A stretch of 64,000 nucleotides of DNA from an uncultured Cellulosilyticum sp. (GTDB lineage: Bacteria; Bacillota; Clostridia; Lachnospirales; Cellulosilyticaceae), in NCBI GenBank assembly GCA_934725855.1, contig CAKVCL010000004.1:103934-167933 (forward strand), given 5' to 3'. Below the pieces are notes generated by a model. The model had not been told where the DNA came from, searched no databases, and saw nothing but the letters and a program-made list of their open reading frames with translations. The position numbers and the translations under genes are program-made. Each line of letters begins with the position of its first letter. The first letter of the stretch is position 1. Positions 54,958 to 64,000 of the stretch are shown here, piece by piece.

Positions 54958-55848
54958 CTAACCTTTAACCGCTCCAACTGTCAAACCTTCAACAATTTGA
55001 TTACTAAATAAACAATACACTAAAATACTTGGTGCAATGGCTATAATAATTGCTGCAAACATCTGAACATAGTTTGTAGAATAAGGTCCTACAAAGTATG
55101 TTAAAGTTACTGGTAAGGTTTTCTTTTCTGCATCAGATATAAATACCATAGCTAACAATAATTCATTCCAGTTTCCTACAAAAGTCATTAGACCTGAAAC
55201 AAAAAAGCCTGTTTTAGCAAGCGGTAACCCAATCTTAGCAAAGCATTGATAGATATTACATCCATCGATACAGGCCGCTTCAAATATCTCTCCGGGCATA
55301 CTCTTAAAGAAACCTACTAGTAGGAATATCGTCATTGGCAACGCAAACGTTGTATAAGGAATGACTAGCCCCAAAAGTGAATTAGTTAATTTTAATTTTG
55401 TAAAACGTACAAATAGAGGAATTAACACACAATGTACTGGCACCATCATCCCAACTAAGAAGTAAGACATCATTGCTCCTGAAAATTTCCATCTCATTCT
55501 GGCAATCGCAAAGGCTGCCATAGACCCAAAAATCATACTGACTGCTAAGGCTGCACCACAAACAATAATTGAGTTGACAGTTGCCTTACCTAATCTACCG
55601 ACTGTCCAAGCAAAAATATAGTTGCCTAGCTGCAGCACTTCAGGTGGTGCAAAAGGTGATTTAAATACTTCTGCATTGGTTTTTAAAGAAACACTGACCA
55701 TCCATAATAAAGGAAATATATAAACGACTACTAATAAACTTAAGAAAATATAAATGATTATCTGAGTAGGAGAAATAGCTTTTTTATCTTTTCTTATAGT
55801 CTTTGGTTGAGCTAATTCTTTATTTTGCATTGTTTTCATCTGACTCAT
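54958..55848 (-). CDS. CUT1 sugar ABC transporter permease (MalG type), second system
   Basis: A 296-residue permease with six helices after a basic, cytosolic N-terminus and the EAA loop FEAACIDGCNIYQCFAKIGLP. It forms the channel with the other permease of this operon, 11 bases upstream. It is not a close copy of the 42-kb permease, so the two transporters probably have different sugars. No ATPase is encoded here. Confidence 0.93.
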   Translation of the reverse strand: MSQMKTMQNKELAQPKTIRKDKKAISPTQIIIYIFLSLLVVVYIFPLLWMVSVSLKTNAEVFKSPFAPPEVLQLGNYIFAWTVGRLGKATVNSIIVCGAALAVSMIFGSMAAFAIARMRWKFSGAMMSYFLVGMMVPVHCVLIPLFVRFTKLKLTNSLLGLVIPYTTFALPMTIFLLVGFFKSMPGEIFEAACIDGCNIYQCFAKIGLPLAKTGFFVSGLMTFVGNWNELLLAMVFISDAEKKTLPVTLTYFVGPYSTNYVQMFAAIIIAIAPSILVYCLFSNQIVEGLTVGAVKG

Positions 55849-55859
55849 TGTATCTCCTC

Positions 55860-56747
55860 CTACATCTCATAATTATCAACCTTAATGCACTTATTCACAA
55901 TAAGTGTTACTAATAAACATAATATAAGTAAAACAACAGCGATTGCACTGGAATATCCATATTTAAAATACTTAAAGCCTTGATCATATAAATGAGTCGC
56001 TAATACTTCAGAGTTATGATTAGGCCCACCTTGTGTCATATTGTACACTAAATCAAAGAATTTAAGTGAACCAATACAATTTAATGATATAGAAGTAATC
56101 ATCATTGGTTTAATAAGTGGTAAGGTAATATAGAAAAATGCCTTTACCTTTGATGCTCCATCTATATATGAGGCTTCATACATATCTGTAGAAATACCCA
56201 TAATTTGTGCCATATAAAGCATCATATTTTGACCAACATATTGCCATAATGCGACAAAGGCAATTACCCACATAGGCATAGAAATAAATCCAGATATATC
56301 TGACAGCCACATTGGCCCTTTAATTCCAAACGTAGCTAGAATTTGATTAATACCCATTTTCGGGTTAAATAAAAACGCCCATAATAAACCTAATGCTGCA
56401 GAGGAAAGGACAGAAGGAAGATAGTAAATGTTTTTAAAGAAGTTCCTTCCTTTTTTAATGTTGGTTAATAGTACTGCTAATAATATACCCACAATTTGTT
56501 GTGAAACGACTGAGAAAATCATAAAGAAAAATGAGTTCTTTAATGCAATACGCATGGTTTGATCATCTCTAAATAATTTAATATAGTTATCAAATCCAGT
56601 AAATTGCGGTTTAGTTAATGATTCATAATTACAAAGTGAATAATACACTACTTGAATAATAGGAACGAATAGTACAAGGGTGAATAAGATAAAGGCAGGT
56701 GCAATAAATATCACGATTGCCTTTTTGTTTCTTAAAAGCTTATCCAT
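55860..56747 (-). CDS. CUT1 sugar ABC transporter permease (MalF type), second system
   Basis: A 295-residue permease, six helices, EAA loop YEASYIDGASKVKAFFYITLP. It lacks the long N-terminal extension of the MalF-type protein at 43-44 kb. AAGGAGG precedes its ATG. It lies 90 bases after the binding-protein gene, with a stem-loop between them. Confidence 0.93.
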   Translation of the reverse strand: MDKLLRNKKAIVIFIAPAFILFTLVLFVPIIQVVYYSLCNYESLTKPQFTGFDNYIKLFRDDQTMRIALKNSFFFMIFSVVSQQIVGILLAVLLTNIKKGRNFFKNIYYLPSVLSSAALGLLWAFLFNPKMGINQILATFGIKGPMWLSDISGFISMPMWVIAFVALWQYVGQNMMLYMAQIMGISTDMYEASYIDGASKVKAFFYITLPLIKPMMITSISLNCIGSLKFFDLVYNMTQGGPNHNSEVLATHLYDQGFKYFKYGYSSAIAVVLLILCLLVTLIVNKCIKVDNYEM

Positions 56748-56785
56748 AAGAGACCTCCTTTATCATCTACTAGAATTTATGGATA

Positions 56786-56820
56786 AAATAAATACGGGGC
56801 ACTATGCCCCATATTTATTT
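56786..56820 (-). terminator. Intra-operon stem-loop after the binding-protein gene
   Basis: AAATAAATACGGGGC pairs with GCCCCATATTTATTT (one mismatch) around a five-base loop, and only a short T run follows on the minus strand. This is a usual device for making much more binding protein than permease: it protects the upstream mRNA or partly ends transcription. Confidence 0.75.
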
Positions 56821-56837
56821 TACTTAAGCTCAAACAC

Positions 56838-58229
56838 CTATTTATTTCTTACATTTTTATCATAGTAGTCTTGAACTTTCTGGAATGCTTCTTCTGGAGT
56901 TGCAGTACCAAGGAAAATTTCTACCATTGCGTTATCAAATGTATCACCTGCTTCTACACTTGCAAGAGATTCATTATAGAAACCAAATGTACCTGTTGTA
57001 GTTGCTAAAATATCTTTAACATAAGATAATTGTTTAGGTGCTTTATTTGTATCAAAATCAACACCTGTTACAGGAATCTTTCCACCAACTTCAGCAATGT
57101 ATTTTTGTGCTGTATCATCTGTAAATTGTTTCATAAGAGCAATACAAGCATCTTTGTGCTCTGTCGTTGCACTCATTACAAGGTTATCTGTTTTAACAAT
57201 CATACGGTTAGGATCTGCTCCACCTTCGATTCCAGGGAATCTAAATACACCACATTTGTCTTCAAATTCTGGATTGTTACCATTGATTTGACCAATAGCC
57301 CAAGAACCTTGAATCAACATACCAGCTTCTCCATTGTAGAAGTTCGCTGTTGCTTGGTCATTTGAATCACCAACTGCTGTTTCTTGGAAGTATGCAGATA
57401 ATTCTTTAAGGTCATAACCTGCTTTAATAAATGATTCACTTGTCCAGTCAAGTGTGCCATCCGTAATGCCTTGTAAGTTATCTGGACCACCTTCACGGTC
57501 ACATAAGTAACCAGCTACCATTGATAAACACCATGCGGTATTAGCTGAACAAGAAATAGGTGCAAATCCAGCATCTTTAATCTTTTGACAGTCTTCTAGT
57601 AATTCAGTAAAGGTTTCTGGTGGTGCTGCTATACCTGCTTTATCAAAGATTTCTGTATTGTAGAATACACAAGCCGCTGCAAAGCAAGTTGGCACTGCCA
57701 TGATTTTTCCATCGTATGTAATCTTTTCAAAAATACCATCACTAAAGGTATCGTACCAGTCTTTTTCTTGGTTTTGTAAGATATCTGTTAAGTCTGCTGC
57801 AACGCCTGAGGTTACATATTGTGTTAAGTTTGGCCCTGGATTACAGATAAATAAATCTGGTGTATCTCCTGCAGCGATTAAGGCATTTAACTTCGTATCA
57901 TATTCCTCAAGATTAGTTGTAATAACATTAACATGATATTGACCTTTATATTGGTCGTTGAATCTATCAATAACCTCCTTATAACCTTTAGTAATTAAAT
58001 CTTCTGTAGCAGTTAAGTCATCCCAGAACATCCAAGTAATTTCTTCTTCGTTGCCTGTAGCCTCTGTAGTAGATGCTGTATCTGCTGAATCATCTGACTT
58101 AGCTGTATCTGTTGTTTCTGATGTGCTTGATGTATTAGTTGCCCCTGTATCAGTAGACACTTTACACCCAGCCAACATTGTTGATAATATAGAAGTACTT
58201 AATAAAGCTAATACAAGTTTCTTTTTCAT
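56838..58229 (-). CDS. Sugar-binding lipoprotein, second CUT1 system
   Basis: A 463-residue solute-binding lipoprotein: signal peptide with lipobox LAGC, a Thr/Ser/Ala/Asp-rich linker (about 24-60), then a family-1 fold (MAVPTCFAAACVFYNTEIFD, GEAGMLIQGSWAIGQING). It is first in the binding protein-permease-permease operon. The start is ATG 58229, seven bases after AGGAGG; the in-frame ATG at 58286 lies beyond that. Substrate unknown; the nearby pseudogene of an alpha-galactosidase hints at galactosides. Confidence 0.93.
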   Translation of the reverse strand: MKKKLVLALLSTSILSTMLAGCKVSTDTGATNTSSTSETTDTAKSDDSADTASTTEATGNEEEITWMFWDDLTATEDLITKGYKEVIDRFNDQYKGQYHVNVITTNLEEYDTKLNALIAAGDTPDLFICNPGPNLTQYVTSGVAADLTDILQNQEKDWYDTFSDGIFEKITYDGKIMAVPTCFAAACVFYNTEIFDKAGIAAPPETFTELLEDCQKIKDAGFAPISCSANTAWCLSMVAGYLCDREGGPDNLQGITDGTLDWTSESFIKAGYDLKELSAYFQETAVGDSNDQATANFYNGEAGMLIQGSWAIGQINGNNPEFEDKCGVFRFPGIEGGADPNRMIVKTDNLVMSATTEHKDACIALMKQFTDDTAQKYIAEVGGKIPVTGVDFDTNKAPKQLSYVKDILATTTGTFGFYNESLASVEAGDTFDNAMVEIFLGTATPEEAFQKVQDYYDKNVRNK

Positions 58230-58315
58230 AGCATTACCTCCTAAAAGTTTTAACTTCAAGATTGATTGATAACTTATATGCATCATTGTATCAACATTCT
58301 TTCATCTTCACTATT

Positions 58316-58362
58316 TAAAAATTGCCAACTAATTTTAAAAAATTGCTTTTTTTATGTGCAAT
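58316..58362. promoter_or_regulatory. Candidate AraC-regulator operator in the divergent promoter region
   Basis: Between the binding-protein gene and its divergent AraC regulator, TTAAAATTGC recurs as TTTAAAAAATTGC, with the ATTGC parts 21 bases apart (two helical turns), and GCAAT follows in inverse orientation at 58358-58362. Direct half-sites two turns apart are usual for AraC-type activators. This is pattern only. Confidence 0.3.
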
Positions 58363-58461
58363 TTATACATATTTATATATTATGTTTATTTTTTCTATTC
58401 CTTTAATGCATTACTCTATGTTCAAACAAGTTATGTCAGATTTATAAGGAGGCTTACCTAT

Positions 58462-59322
58462 ATGATTGAACAATTAAATGGCATACATGAAATAGTAAAT
58501 TATAAAGAAAATACTAATATTCGTCTTTACGATAATGTTAAGAATGAAAATTATCCTGCTCACTGGCATACCCCCATTGAAGTCATTATGCCTATTACAA
58601 ATGGTTATACCATTATTCTTGGAGACACTATAACTGAACTTGCCCCTTCTGATATCCTCTTTATCGGTCCTGGTGTCGTTCATGCGCTTAATGCTCCGCC
58701 CACTGGCAGAAGACTTATTTTACAAATAGAAACCTCACTTCTTAGACAACTTAAAGACATTGACGCTATCTTAAGTCTTATTTCTCCTGCCATTACGATA
58801 ACGCCTAAAAGTTCTCCTACACTTCATAAGGTTCTATTTTCTAATATGATGACTATTGCTAAGGAATATAATGCGTCTTATCCTTTCTATGAAACAGCTA
58901 TTTACTCTATCTTTATGGATATGCTTGTTTATATTGGAAGGAATACTTCTGAGCTTGTTGAGCACTTTCATACGAAAAATCAAATTTCTAAAGAGCATAT
59001 GGATAAATTTATGTCTATTTGCACCTATATTTCCGCTCATTGTACAGAAGACCTCAATTTAGATGAGATTGCCCAAATAGCGGGTTTTAGCAAATATCAT
59101 TTTACAAGACTCTTTAAACAATATACCAATACCACCTTTTATAAATATCTTACTCAAAAACGTATTGAACATGCTGAACAACTCCTTATTGACCCTGATT
59201 TATCCATTACTGAGGTAGCTTTAAATTCTGGTTTTTCCAATCAATCTGCCTTTATTAGAATGTTTAAAATGATGAAATCCTGTACGCCCACTGAATATAG
59301 AAATATGTACGACCACTCTTAA
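58462..59322 (+). CDS. AraC family regulator with cupin sensor domain, second system
   Basis: A 286-residue AraC-type regulator: N-terminal cupin with YPAHWHTPIEVIMPI, and C-terminal helix-turn-helix pair (NLDEIAQIAGFSKYHFTRLFK and SITEVALNSGFSNQSAFIRMFK). It lies head-to-head with the second sugar-transport operon and is its probable activator. The start is ATG 58462, nine bases after AAGGAGG; the in-frame reading upstream to 58354 is hydrophobic non-coding sequence. Confidence 0.92.
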   Translation: MIEQLNGIHEIVNYKENTNIRLYDNVKNENYPAHWHTPIEVIMPITNGYTIILGDTITELAPSDILFIGPGVVHALNAPPTGRRLILQIETSLLRQLKDIDAILSLISPAITITPKSSPTLHKVLFSNMMTIAKEYNASYPFYETAIYSIFMDMLVYIGRNTSELVEHFHTKNQISKEHMDKFMSICTYISAHCTEDLNLDEIAQIAGFSKYHFTRLFKQYTNTTFYKYLTQKRIEHAEQLLIDPDLSITEVALNSGFSNQSAFIRMFKMMKSCTPTEYRNMYDHS

Positions 59323-59348
59323 AATAAGCTTTTGTTCTAAAAGGTTAT

Positions 59349-59398
59349 AAAAAAATAGTGAGATAGAATTTCTTGTTATTCTATCTCACTATTTTTTC
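59349..59398. terminator. Bidirectional rho-independent terminator
   Basis: AAAAATAGTGAGATAGAAT pairs with its complement around an eight-base loop. A's flank it on the left and T's on the right, so it can stop both the AraC gene (plus) and the chemoreceptor gene (minus), which converge here. Confidence 0.9.
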
Positions 59399-59399
59399 G

Positions 59400-61109
59400 T
59401 TAGATAATAAATTTATTTACTTCTCCTTCTAGTCTATAGCCTCTCTCTTTATTAATATCCGCCTGTTTCTCATTTTCCTCCATAAGCTCTACTAAATGAG
59501 TGGTTGCATCTGTAACTTGCCCTATACCTTGAGTACTTTCCCTAACTGCAATAGCTACATTATTCATTGATTCAACAATACCTTGCATATTATCTTCTAG
59601 TCTATTGGCCTCCTTATCAATTGCTATAACCAGACCATTGATATCTTGAATACTTTGACTATATTTTTTCCCTGCTGCTTGCAACTGATCATAGCCTACT
59701 ATTGCCTCATTATTTACAAACTCCATCATTTCTTCTGCTTCACTCACTAATTCATTGACTGCTTCGTTTACACTCTTTGCAATTCCTTCAATCTCATTAG
59801 CTGCATGTGCTGAGTGAGCTGCTAATTTTGAAATTTCATCTGCAACAACAGAAAATCCCTTTCCTGCTTCTCCTGCTCTGGCAGCCTCAATGCTGGCATT
59901 TAATGCAAGTAAATTTGTTTGACTGGTGATTGCTAGTATCTCTTGAGTAAGTGCATTAATCTTTTCTACTTCTTGAGATTTCTTTATCTTATCATTTAGA
60001 GCGCTAACTATTAAATAAGCTTTTTGTTTTACTTGAGTTGCTTGCTCATTTGCATTTTCTTCCGTTTGTTTTGCATCTATCCCTATTTCCTCAATTATAT
60101 GTGTACTTTTTCCTATTCGGTCATGCATAGCTGAAACAATTCCTCTTATCTCATTGGTAAGCTTATAAACTGCCTCCGTAGTATTTGAGGTATCTTGCAT
60201 TGTTAAATTCATCTTTTCTATGATATTGGATATGTTTCCCATTTCAACTTTTGATAAATTCGCATCCTTTAAAACAATCTGAGCCGACTCTGAAAGTTCC
60301 TCAGAAATATGGTGAATATTAGTTACTACTTCATGAATATAGGCTATAAGTTGATTAACACTATCTGCTATGCCTGCAACTTCATCATAAGAATTAATCT
60401 CAAGATTTTGTGTTAAATCACCATTATCGTTCACCATTTCCTCTAGTTTCGTATTAACTTTCTTCAAATTCTTCAAGATACGATTAACCACTATAGTCAT
60501 CACAACACTTGATAAAATCGTAGCTATTACGATTAAACAGATTTGTCTAATACGTAAAAGCCTTAATTCAACTTGTATATGACCTGCTCCATAATCAACC
60601 CCTAGAATTCCTACCACTTCCTTCTGACTATTAAAAATGGGAACGAATGCTGAAGCTACTTTTTCATGAGTCCCTTCACTCAATTCAGTTGGACGATATG
60701 CCTCTCCCTTAAGTGCGACTTCTAATCCCTCATCCTTAAAATCTATAGGTGTCCAAATAGGATTGGCTTCTTCTTTTTGGCAAATATCCATAACATATCT
60801 AATCTCATTGTCAACTAATCGTAAAATGTAAATATACTCTATAATTGAACGATCTGTAATCTTATCTACATTATTATACATTGTTAGATATTCATCACTA
60901 TTTCCAGATTCTGGTCCAAATGTAGCAAGTATATCTCCATCTACTTGCGTTGCTGCTATTTGGGCAATATCCAATGCCTCCCTAGAAGCTAAACTAATAC
61001 TCTCATGTTCCATACTTATTATACACCATACACTCATAGTAACATATACAAATATATTCACTATAATTGTTGGAATAATAAGTTTCCTACTAATCCCCTT
61101 TTTTTTCAT
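59400..61109 (-). CDS. Methyl-accepting chemotaxis protein
   Basis: A 569-residue receptor. Membrane helices at about 8-32 and 185-210 enclose an extracellular sensor of about 150 residues (probably a single dCache/PAS-like domain: [21 protein letters not shown]). HAMP and then a methyl-accepting coiled-coil follow, with the hairpin tip [38 protein letters not shown] region intact. It should signal to CheA/CheW encoded elsewhere. Start is ATG 61109, nine bases after GGAGG; 61145 is an unsupported extension. Ligand unknown. Confidence 0.92.
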   Translation of the reverse strand: MKKKGISRKLIIPTIIVNIFVYVTMSVWCIISMEHESISLASREALDIAQIAATQVDGDILATFGPESGNSDEYLTMYNNVDKITDRSIIEYIYILRLVDNEIRYVMDICQKEEANPIWTPIDFKDEGLEVALKGEAYRPTELSEGTHEKVASAFVPIFNSQKEVVGILGVDYGAGHIQVELRLLRIRQICLIVIATILSSVVMTIVVNRILKNLKKVNTKLEEMVNDNGDLTQNLEINSYDEVAGIADSVNQLIAYIHEVVTNIHHISEELSESAQIVLKDANLSKVEMGNISNIIEKMNLTMQDTSNTTEAVYKLTNEIRGIVSAMHDRIGKSTHIIEEIGIDAKQTEENANEQATQVKQKAYLIVSALNDKIKKSQEVEKINALTQEILAITSQTNLLALNASIEAARAGEAGKGFSVVADEISKLAAHSAHAANEIEGIAKSVNEAVNELVSEAEEMMEFVNNEAIVGYDQLQAAGKKYSQSIQDINGLVIAIDKEANRLEDNMQGIVESMNNVAIAVRESTQGIGQVTDATTHLVELMEENEKQADINKERGYRLEGEVNKFII

Positions 61110-61235
61110 TATAATTTTCCTCCATTTTTTGCTGTCCAACATCACTATTATAAATCTATTATTTTATATTTTCACTATCTTCTTTATTGTTTTACCGTTT
61201 ATAACATCAAAGTATATATTCTTCTATAATTGGAC

Positions 61236-61271
61236 AAAAAAAAAGACTTTCACTCTAATAAGGTGAAAATC
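61236..61271 (-). terminator. Terminator beyond the GH27 pseudogene
   Basis: GACTTTCAC pairs with GTGAAAATC around a nine-base loop; on the minus strand it is followed by a nine-base T run. It remains where the end of the pseudogene would be. Confidence 0.75.
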
Positions 61272-61286
61272 CTTTTTTAACCTTTA

Positions 61287-61855
61287 TTATTTGCAACTTA
61301 ACTTAAATAACTTTACACTATGTTGTATCACATAACTGACAACTTCATTTCCCTTTCTGTAAATTTCTCGTCCTGAATCTCCTTTTTGATTGATTTCAAG
61401 AAGCTCTTTATGGGTCATTAATGAAAGTGTAAACTCATCATTATAAATCATATCCCCACCAAATATCAAAGGTGAACGGAATATGCACCATAATGACATA
61501 AGCATTTTTTGTTCATCATGTGTGAATCGGGTCATTCGATCCCCACCATTGGAACGAATGCCTATTCTCCCTAGTGGTAACATATCACAGTCTGGCCAAC
61601 TTCCTTCTTTAACATACGGAAACCAATCTCTACAATAATCAAACATTTTCTTAAGCAGCTCCCGTATTCATCCATCTCAAGCTTAGCATTTAAATTATAT
61701 TCTGCACTTGTAGCAGTTGGCTCAAACCATTGTATATCCACAACGACATATTCCCATCCATATGGTTTTAAATTTTTTGCCATATAGTCTGCATTACGAC
61801 GTACTTCTTCTTCCCTTACACTTGCTTCATAACAGTCCCAACTATTCCATCCCAT
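61287..61855 (-). pseudogene. Deleted GH27 alpha-galactosidase gene
   Basis: The first part reads PMGWNSWDCYEASVREEEVR and YMAKNLKPYGWEYVVVDIQW, the usual start of GH27 enzymes, up to MDEYG. At about 61660 it joins, out of frame, LLKKMFDYCRDWFPYVKEG and WPDCDMLPLGRIGIRSNGG, which lies near residue 270-300 of the family. About 190 residues of the barrel, including the two catalytic aspartates, are missing. The end is also shortened, with a stop at 61287 after VVSYVIQHSVKLFKLSCK. No ribosome site fits the 61855 ATG and an upstream in-frame stop is close. It is a decayed gene between two chemoreceptor genes. Confidence 0.85.
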
Positions 61856-61903
61856 TGGTGAGTAACTATTTATTTAAATCCCCTCTGCTTAAAACACCAT
61901 TAA

Positions 61904-61933
61904 AAGGCTTAAAGATCAACCTCTTTAAGCCTT
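61904..61933 (-). terminator. Terminator of the upstream chemoreceptor gene
   Basis: AAGGCTTAAAGA pairs exactly with TCTTTAAGCCTT around a six-base loop and on the minus strand is followed by TTAATGG. It lies 16 bases after the chemoreceptor stop. Confidence 0.75.
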
Positions 61934-61948
61934 GACAAATTATAATGC

Positions 61949-63403
61949 CTACTGTGTAATACTTTGTGCTGTTTCCAAAATTCCATCCATTGCAACAGAT
62001 ATTTCTTTGCAAGTTTGATAACTTTCATCCTGAATTTCTACGGTTTTTACTGATTGAGAGTGTACTTCCTCGCTCACTGCAGACAAATTAGTAATATGGT
62101 CCATAATCCCTTCATTAGCATCTCCTAAGTTCTTACAGCACGTTCCTAATCGACCAACACTTTCATATGTATTATCTAAATGCTCATAGATTTTTTCAAA
62201 ACTTTGTTTTGCACTTCTCATCATTTTTTCTTCATTTTGTACTCTATCAGAAGTGTCCTGAGTAATTCTCACCATTTCCGCTATTTCTGTAATTAATTCT
62301 CCAAGTACAGCTTCAATTTGTGCAGTAAATTGATTGGTTCCTTCAGATAACTTTCTTATTTCTTCAGCAACAACAGAAAAGCCTTTTCCTGCTTCTCCAG
62401 CTCTTGCAGCTTCAATAGATGCATTTAAAGCCAAAAGATTTGTTTGAGCTGATATACCTCGAATTGCATCTGTAAGACTACTAATGTTCTCTGTTTTCTT
62501 TCCTAACACTTCCATATTAGCAGCTACTTGCTCGCTCTGTTTTACAATTTGCTCATTATCTTGACTTAAACTTGCAATGCTCTTTTCACATTCTCTACTA
62601 ACCTCCACTGCATCTGAAACACTCTTAATAGATTCTTGACAGGTTACTTGTATTGCCTTAACATCTCCTTGAATATTGTTTGTATATTCCATTTGCTTTT
62701 GAATACTATTAGCGGTATCTAATGTACTACTAGTAATTTCGTTACCTGCCTCTTTAGTCCATTCCATTTGATTTTCTAAGTTATGAGTTAATTTATTTAT
62801 ATCTTCAATTTTATTTTTTAAATACTCAGATTTATCACTTAAGAACTTAATTCTATTTTTTTGCTTTTCTTCATGATGGTTAATGATTGCCTCATCTTCA
62901 TCAGAAAACTCTTTTTGCTTTTTATTAGTTAATATACACATTATAAAATACATAAATATTGTGTATATGTTCATTATCATATCTTTAACATCACAAGTTC
63001 CTAAAAATAACCTTGCTATACTAATAGATACGACTGATAAAAATATTGCAAAAAGTGCGAATCTAGTAAATTTCATATCATGATATACAACAATAATACT
63101 ACTAGAAATCAAAACAAAGCATATAAATACTGGATATTGTGTAAACAAGAAAATTCCAGTAAACATACTTCCTGAAATGCAACATACTAAATACCTAACC
63201 CAATATGCATCTATAAACTTCTTTGTCTTAAAGAGTAGCTCTACACAAATTACCGTTGAAATAAAAACACCTATAGACCAAATAACAGGAAATAGCTTTC
63301 CACCATTAAAATACTCTATAAATGCCCAAACTACCATAGATATACTGAAAATTTCTGTTCCTTGTCTTGCCACAAAGCTATTACACTTTCCTTCTCTATT
63401 CAT
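61949..63403 (-). CDS. Methyl-accepting chemotaxis protein with multi-helix membrane sensor
   Basis: A 484-residue receptor of a different plan. The first ~165 residues form about six membrane helices with almost no extracellular loops. Then a charged linker, and a signalling coiled-coil (about 200-480) with the tip [20 protein letters not shown] and [19 protein letters not shown] intact. No HAMP domain is obvious. The sensor could respond to the membrane state, to small hydrophobic molecules, or to energy status; this is inference. Start is ATG 63403, after GGAGGCAAAT. Confidence 0.9.
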   Translation of the reverse strand: MNREGKCNSFVARQGTEIFSISMVVWAFIEYFNGGKLFPVIWSIGVFISTVICVELLFKTKKFIDAYWVRYLVCCISGSMFTGIFLFTQYPVFICFVLISSSIIVVYHDMKFTRFALFAIFLSVVSISIARLFLGTCDVKDMIMNIYTIFMYFIMCILTNKKQKEFSDEDEAIINHHEEKQKNRIKFLSDKSEYLKNKIEDINKLTHNLENQMEWTKEAGNEITSSTLDTANSIQKQMEYTNNIQGDVKAIQVTCQESIKSVSDAVEVSRECEKSIASLSQDNEQIVKQSEQVAANMEVLGKKTENISSLTDAIRGISAQTNLLALNASIEAARAGEAGKGFSVVAEEIRKLSEGTNQFTAQIEAVLGELITEIAEMVRITQDTSDRVQNEEKMMRSAKQSFEKIYEHLDNTYESVGRLGTCCKNLGDANEGIMDHITNLSAVSEEVHSQSVKTVEIQDESYQTCKEISVAMDGILETAQSITQ

Positions 63404-63742
63404 ATTTGCCTCCGTTCCATGCTTTACAGCATAAGTATTTTATAAAATTTTTAGTACCCAAAATTAATACATTAATACTTAGACTTTAACACCATTACTT
63501 TGAGTTATTTTGTTAATAATGTATAATATATTTAAATATATTTAAATTATTATTATATAAATTATATTTGATTACATTATATACTTTTTCTACAAATTTG
63601 TCTATTTTATTTGATTATATTTTTATTAATTTAAATATTTTATTTTTAATAACCAATAAATCAGTTACTGAAAATGCAATGGATATTTTTTAAAGGCATT
63701 AAGAAATTCTCCATCTATAAACCTAGATGTAATATCTATAAT
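63404..63742. other. AT-rich gap, no gene seen
   Basis: About 340 bases, very A/T-rich from about 63470 to 63660, with runs of TTTAAATA and TTATTA. I see no open frame with a ribosome site and no RNA gene. The chemoreceptor's promoter should lie here but no single site stands out. Confidence 0.6.
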
Positions 63743-63765
63743 AAAAAAAGACAGCCGAGGCTGTC
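63743..63765 (-). terminator. Terminator of the 16S-23S rRNA unit
   Basis: GACAGCC and GGCTGTC flank a two-base loop and on the minus strand are followed by seven T's. It lies about 170 bases after the 23S 3' end, with only processing-type repeats (GAACAT..TGTTCA, TGAGC..GCTCA) between them and no 5S gene. Confidence 0.8.
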
Positions 63766-63932
63766 ATAGTAATTAATATGAAATAATCAAAAATTATTAT
63801 TAAGTTCTTAATCATACTTTAAAAAACAAATACTACATAAGTTTGTTTAACCGTTTGAGCATTTTCGCTCTATGAACATCTTGTGTTCATTTTGAACGTC
63901 TTTTGTTCATTTTAAACTTTAGCTCATTTACT

Positions 63933-64000
63933 AGGTCAAACCCTCGAACCGTTAGTACTTAGTACCTTAATGTATTACTACACTTACAGCCTAAGCCTAT
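63933..64000 (-). rRNA. rrl: 23S rRNA, 3' end (runs off the window)
   Basis: The minus strand ends GTACTAACGGTTCGAGGGTTTGACCT, close to the conserved 3' end of Firmicute 23S rRNA (GGTACTAATnGnTCGAGGnCTTGACC). The preceding GTAAGTGTAGTAATACATTAAG fits helix 100/101. The rest lies beyond the window. The exact end is inferred from the terminal helix. Confidence 0.85.

Overview
The window is low-GC, AT-rich DNA from a Gram-positive anaerobe of the class Clostridia. Support: strong AGGAGG-type ribosome sites, an NfnAB electron-bifurcating pair, ATP-type PEP carboxykinase, an iron alcohol dehydrogenase, a SpoVB-like flippase and many CUT1 sugar transporters without their own ATPase. The gene mix fits a plant-polysaccharide-fermenting Lachnospirales-like genome; a genus (for example Cellulosilyticum) would be a guess.

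1-20.8 kb is mostly housekeeping: envelope genes (flippase-like protein, GT4 glycosyltransferase), a SpoVB-like exporter, pckA, a DUF1836 protein, a PAQR/hemolysin III protein, nfnAB, an Fe-alcohol dehydrogenase, a cold-shock protein with a long leader, thyA-folA, lemA plus a TPM protein, a CshA/DbpA-type RNA helicase, a WYL regulator, a metallo-beta-lactamase-fold protein, a PPOX-fold protein and tRNA-Leu(UAG). It also holds a 115-bp MITE-like inverted repeat and a frameshifted small gene.

20.9-37.2 kb is the most unusual part: one ten-gene minus-strand operon behind a good sigma-A-type promoter. It encodes a 52-aa one-helix membrane peptide, a zinc-ribbon membrane protein, a membrane-anchored protein of unknown family, a secreted/membrane VWA protein with an FHA-like cytoplasmic tail, a 1128-aa tubulin/FtsZ-like protein (Tubulin_2 type), a 762-aa helical protein, a second membrane VWA protein, a small beta-rich protein, a zinc-ribbon GTPase, and an 844-aa GAP1-N1-like GTPase partner with a membrane anchor. 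The two nucleotide switches, two MIDAS adhesion domains and several membrane anchors suggest one membrane-associated, GTP-controlled assembly. Its function is unknown to me; a conflict/defence or envelope/cytoskeletal role is inference.

37.4-53 kb is a carbohydrate locus: a CUT1 transporter, a response regulator/YesM-type kinase pair with a membrane-tethered binding protein as probable co-sensor, a nitrilase-family hydrolase, a cytoplasmic GH26 mannanase-like enzyme, a domain-swapped GH3 enzyme and a divergent AraC regulator. Between the nitrilase and the GH26 gene sits an isolated 5S rRNA-tRNA-Gly unit with its own consensus promoter and terminator.

53-64 kb has two paralogous proteins of unknown family (possible surface or spore-coat type), a second CUT1 transporter with an AraC regulator, two chemoreceptors on either side of a deleted GH27 alpha-galactosidase pseudogene, and the 3' end of a 23S rRNA. 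This 23S is followed by a terminator and not by a 5S gene, which complements the isolated 5S 16.4 kb away.
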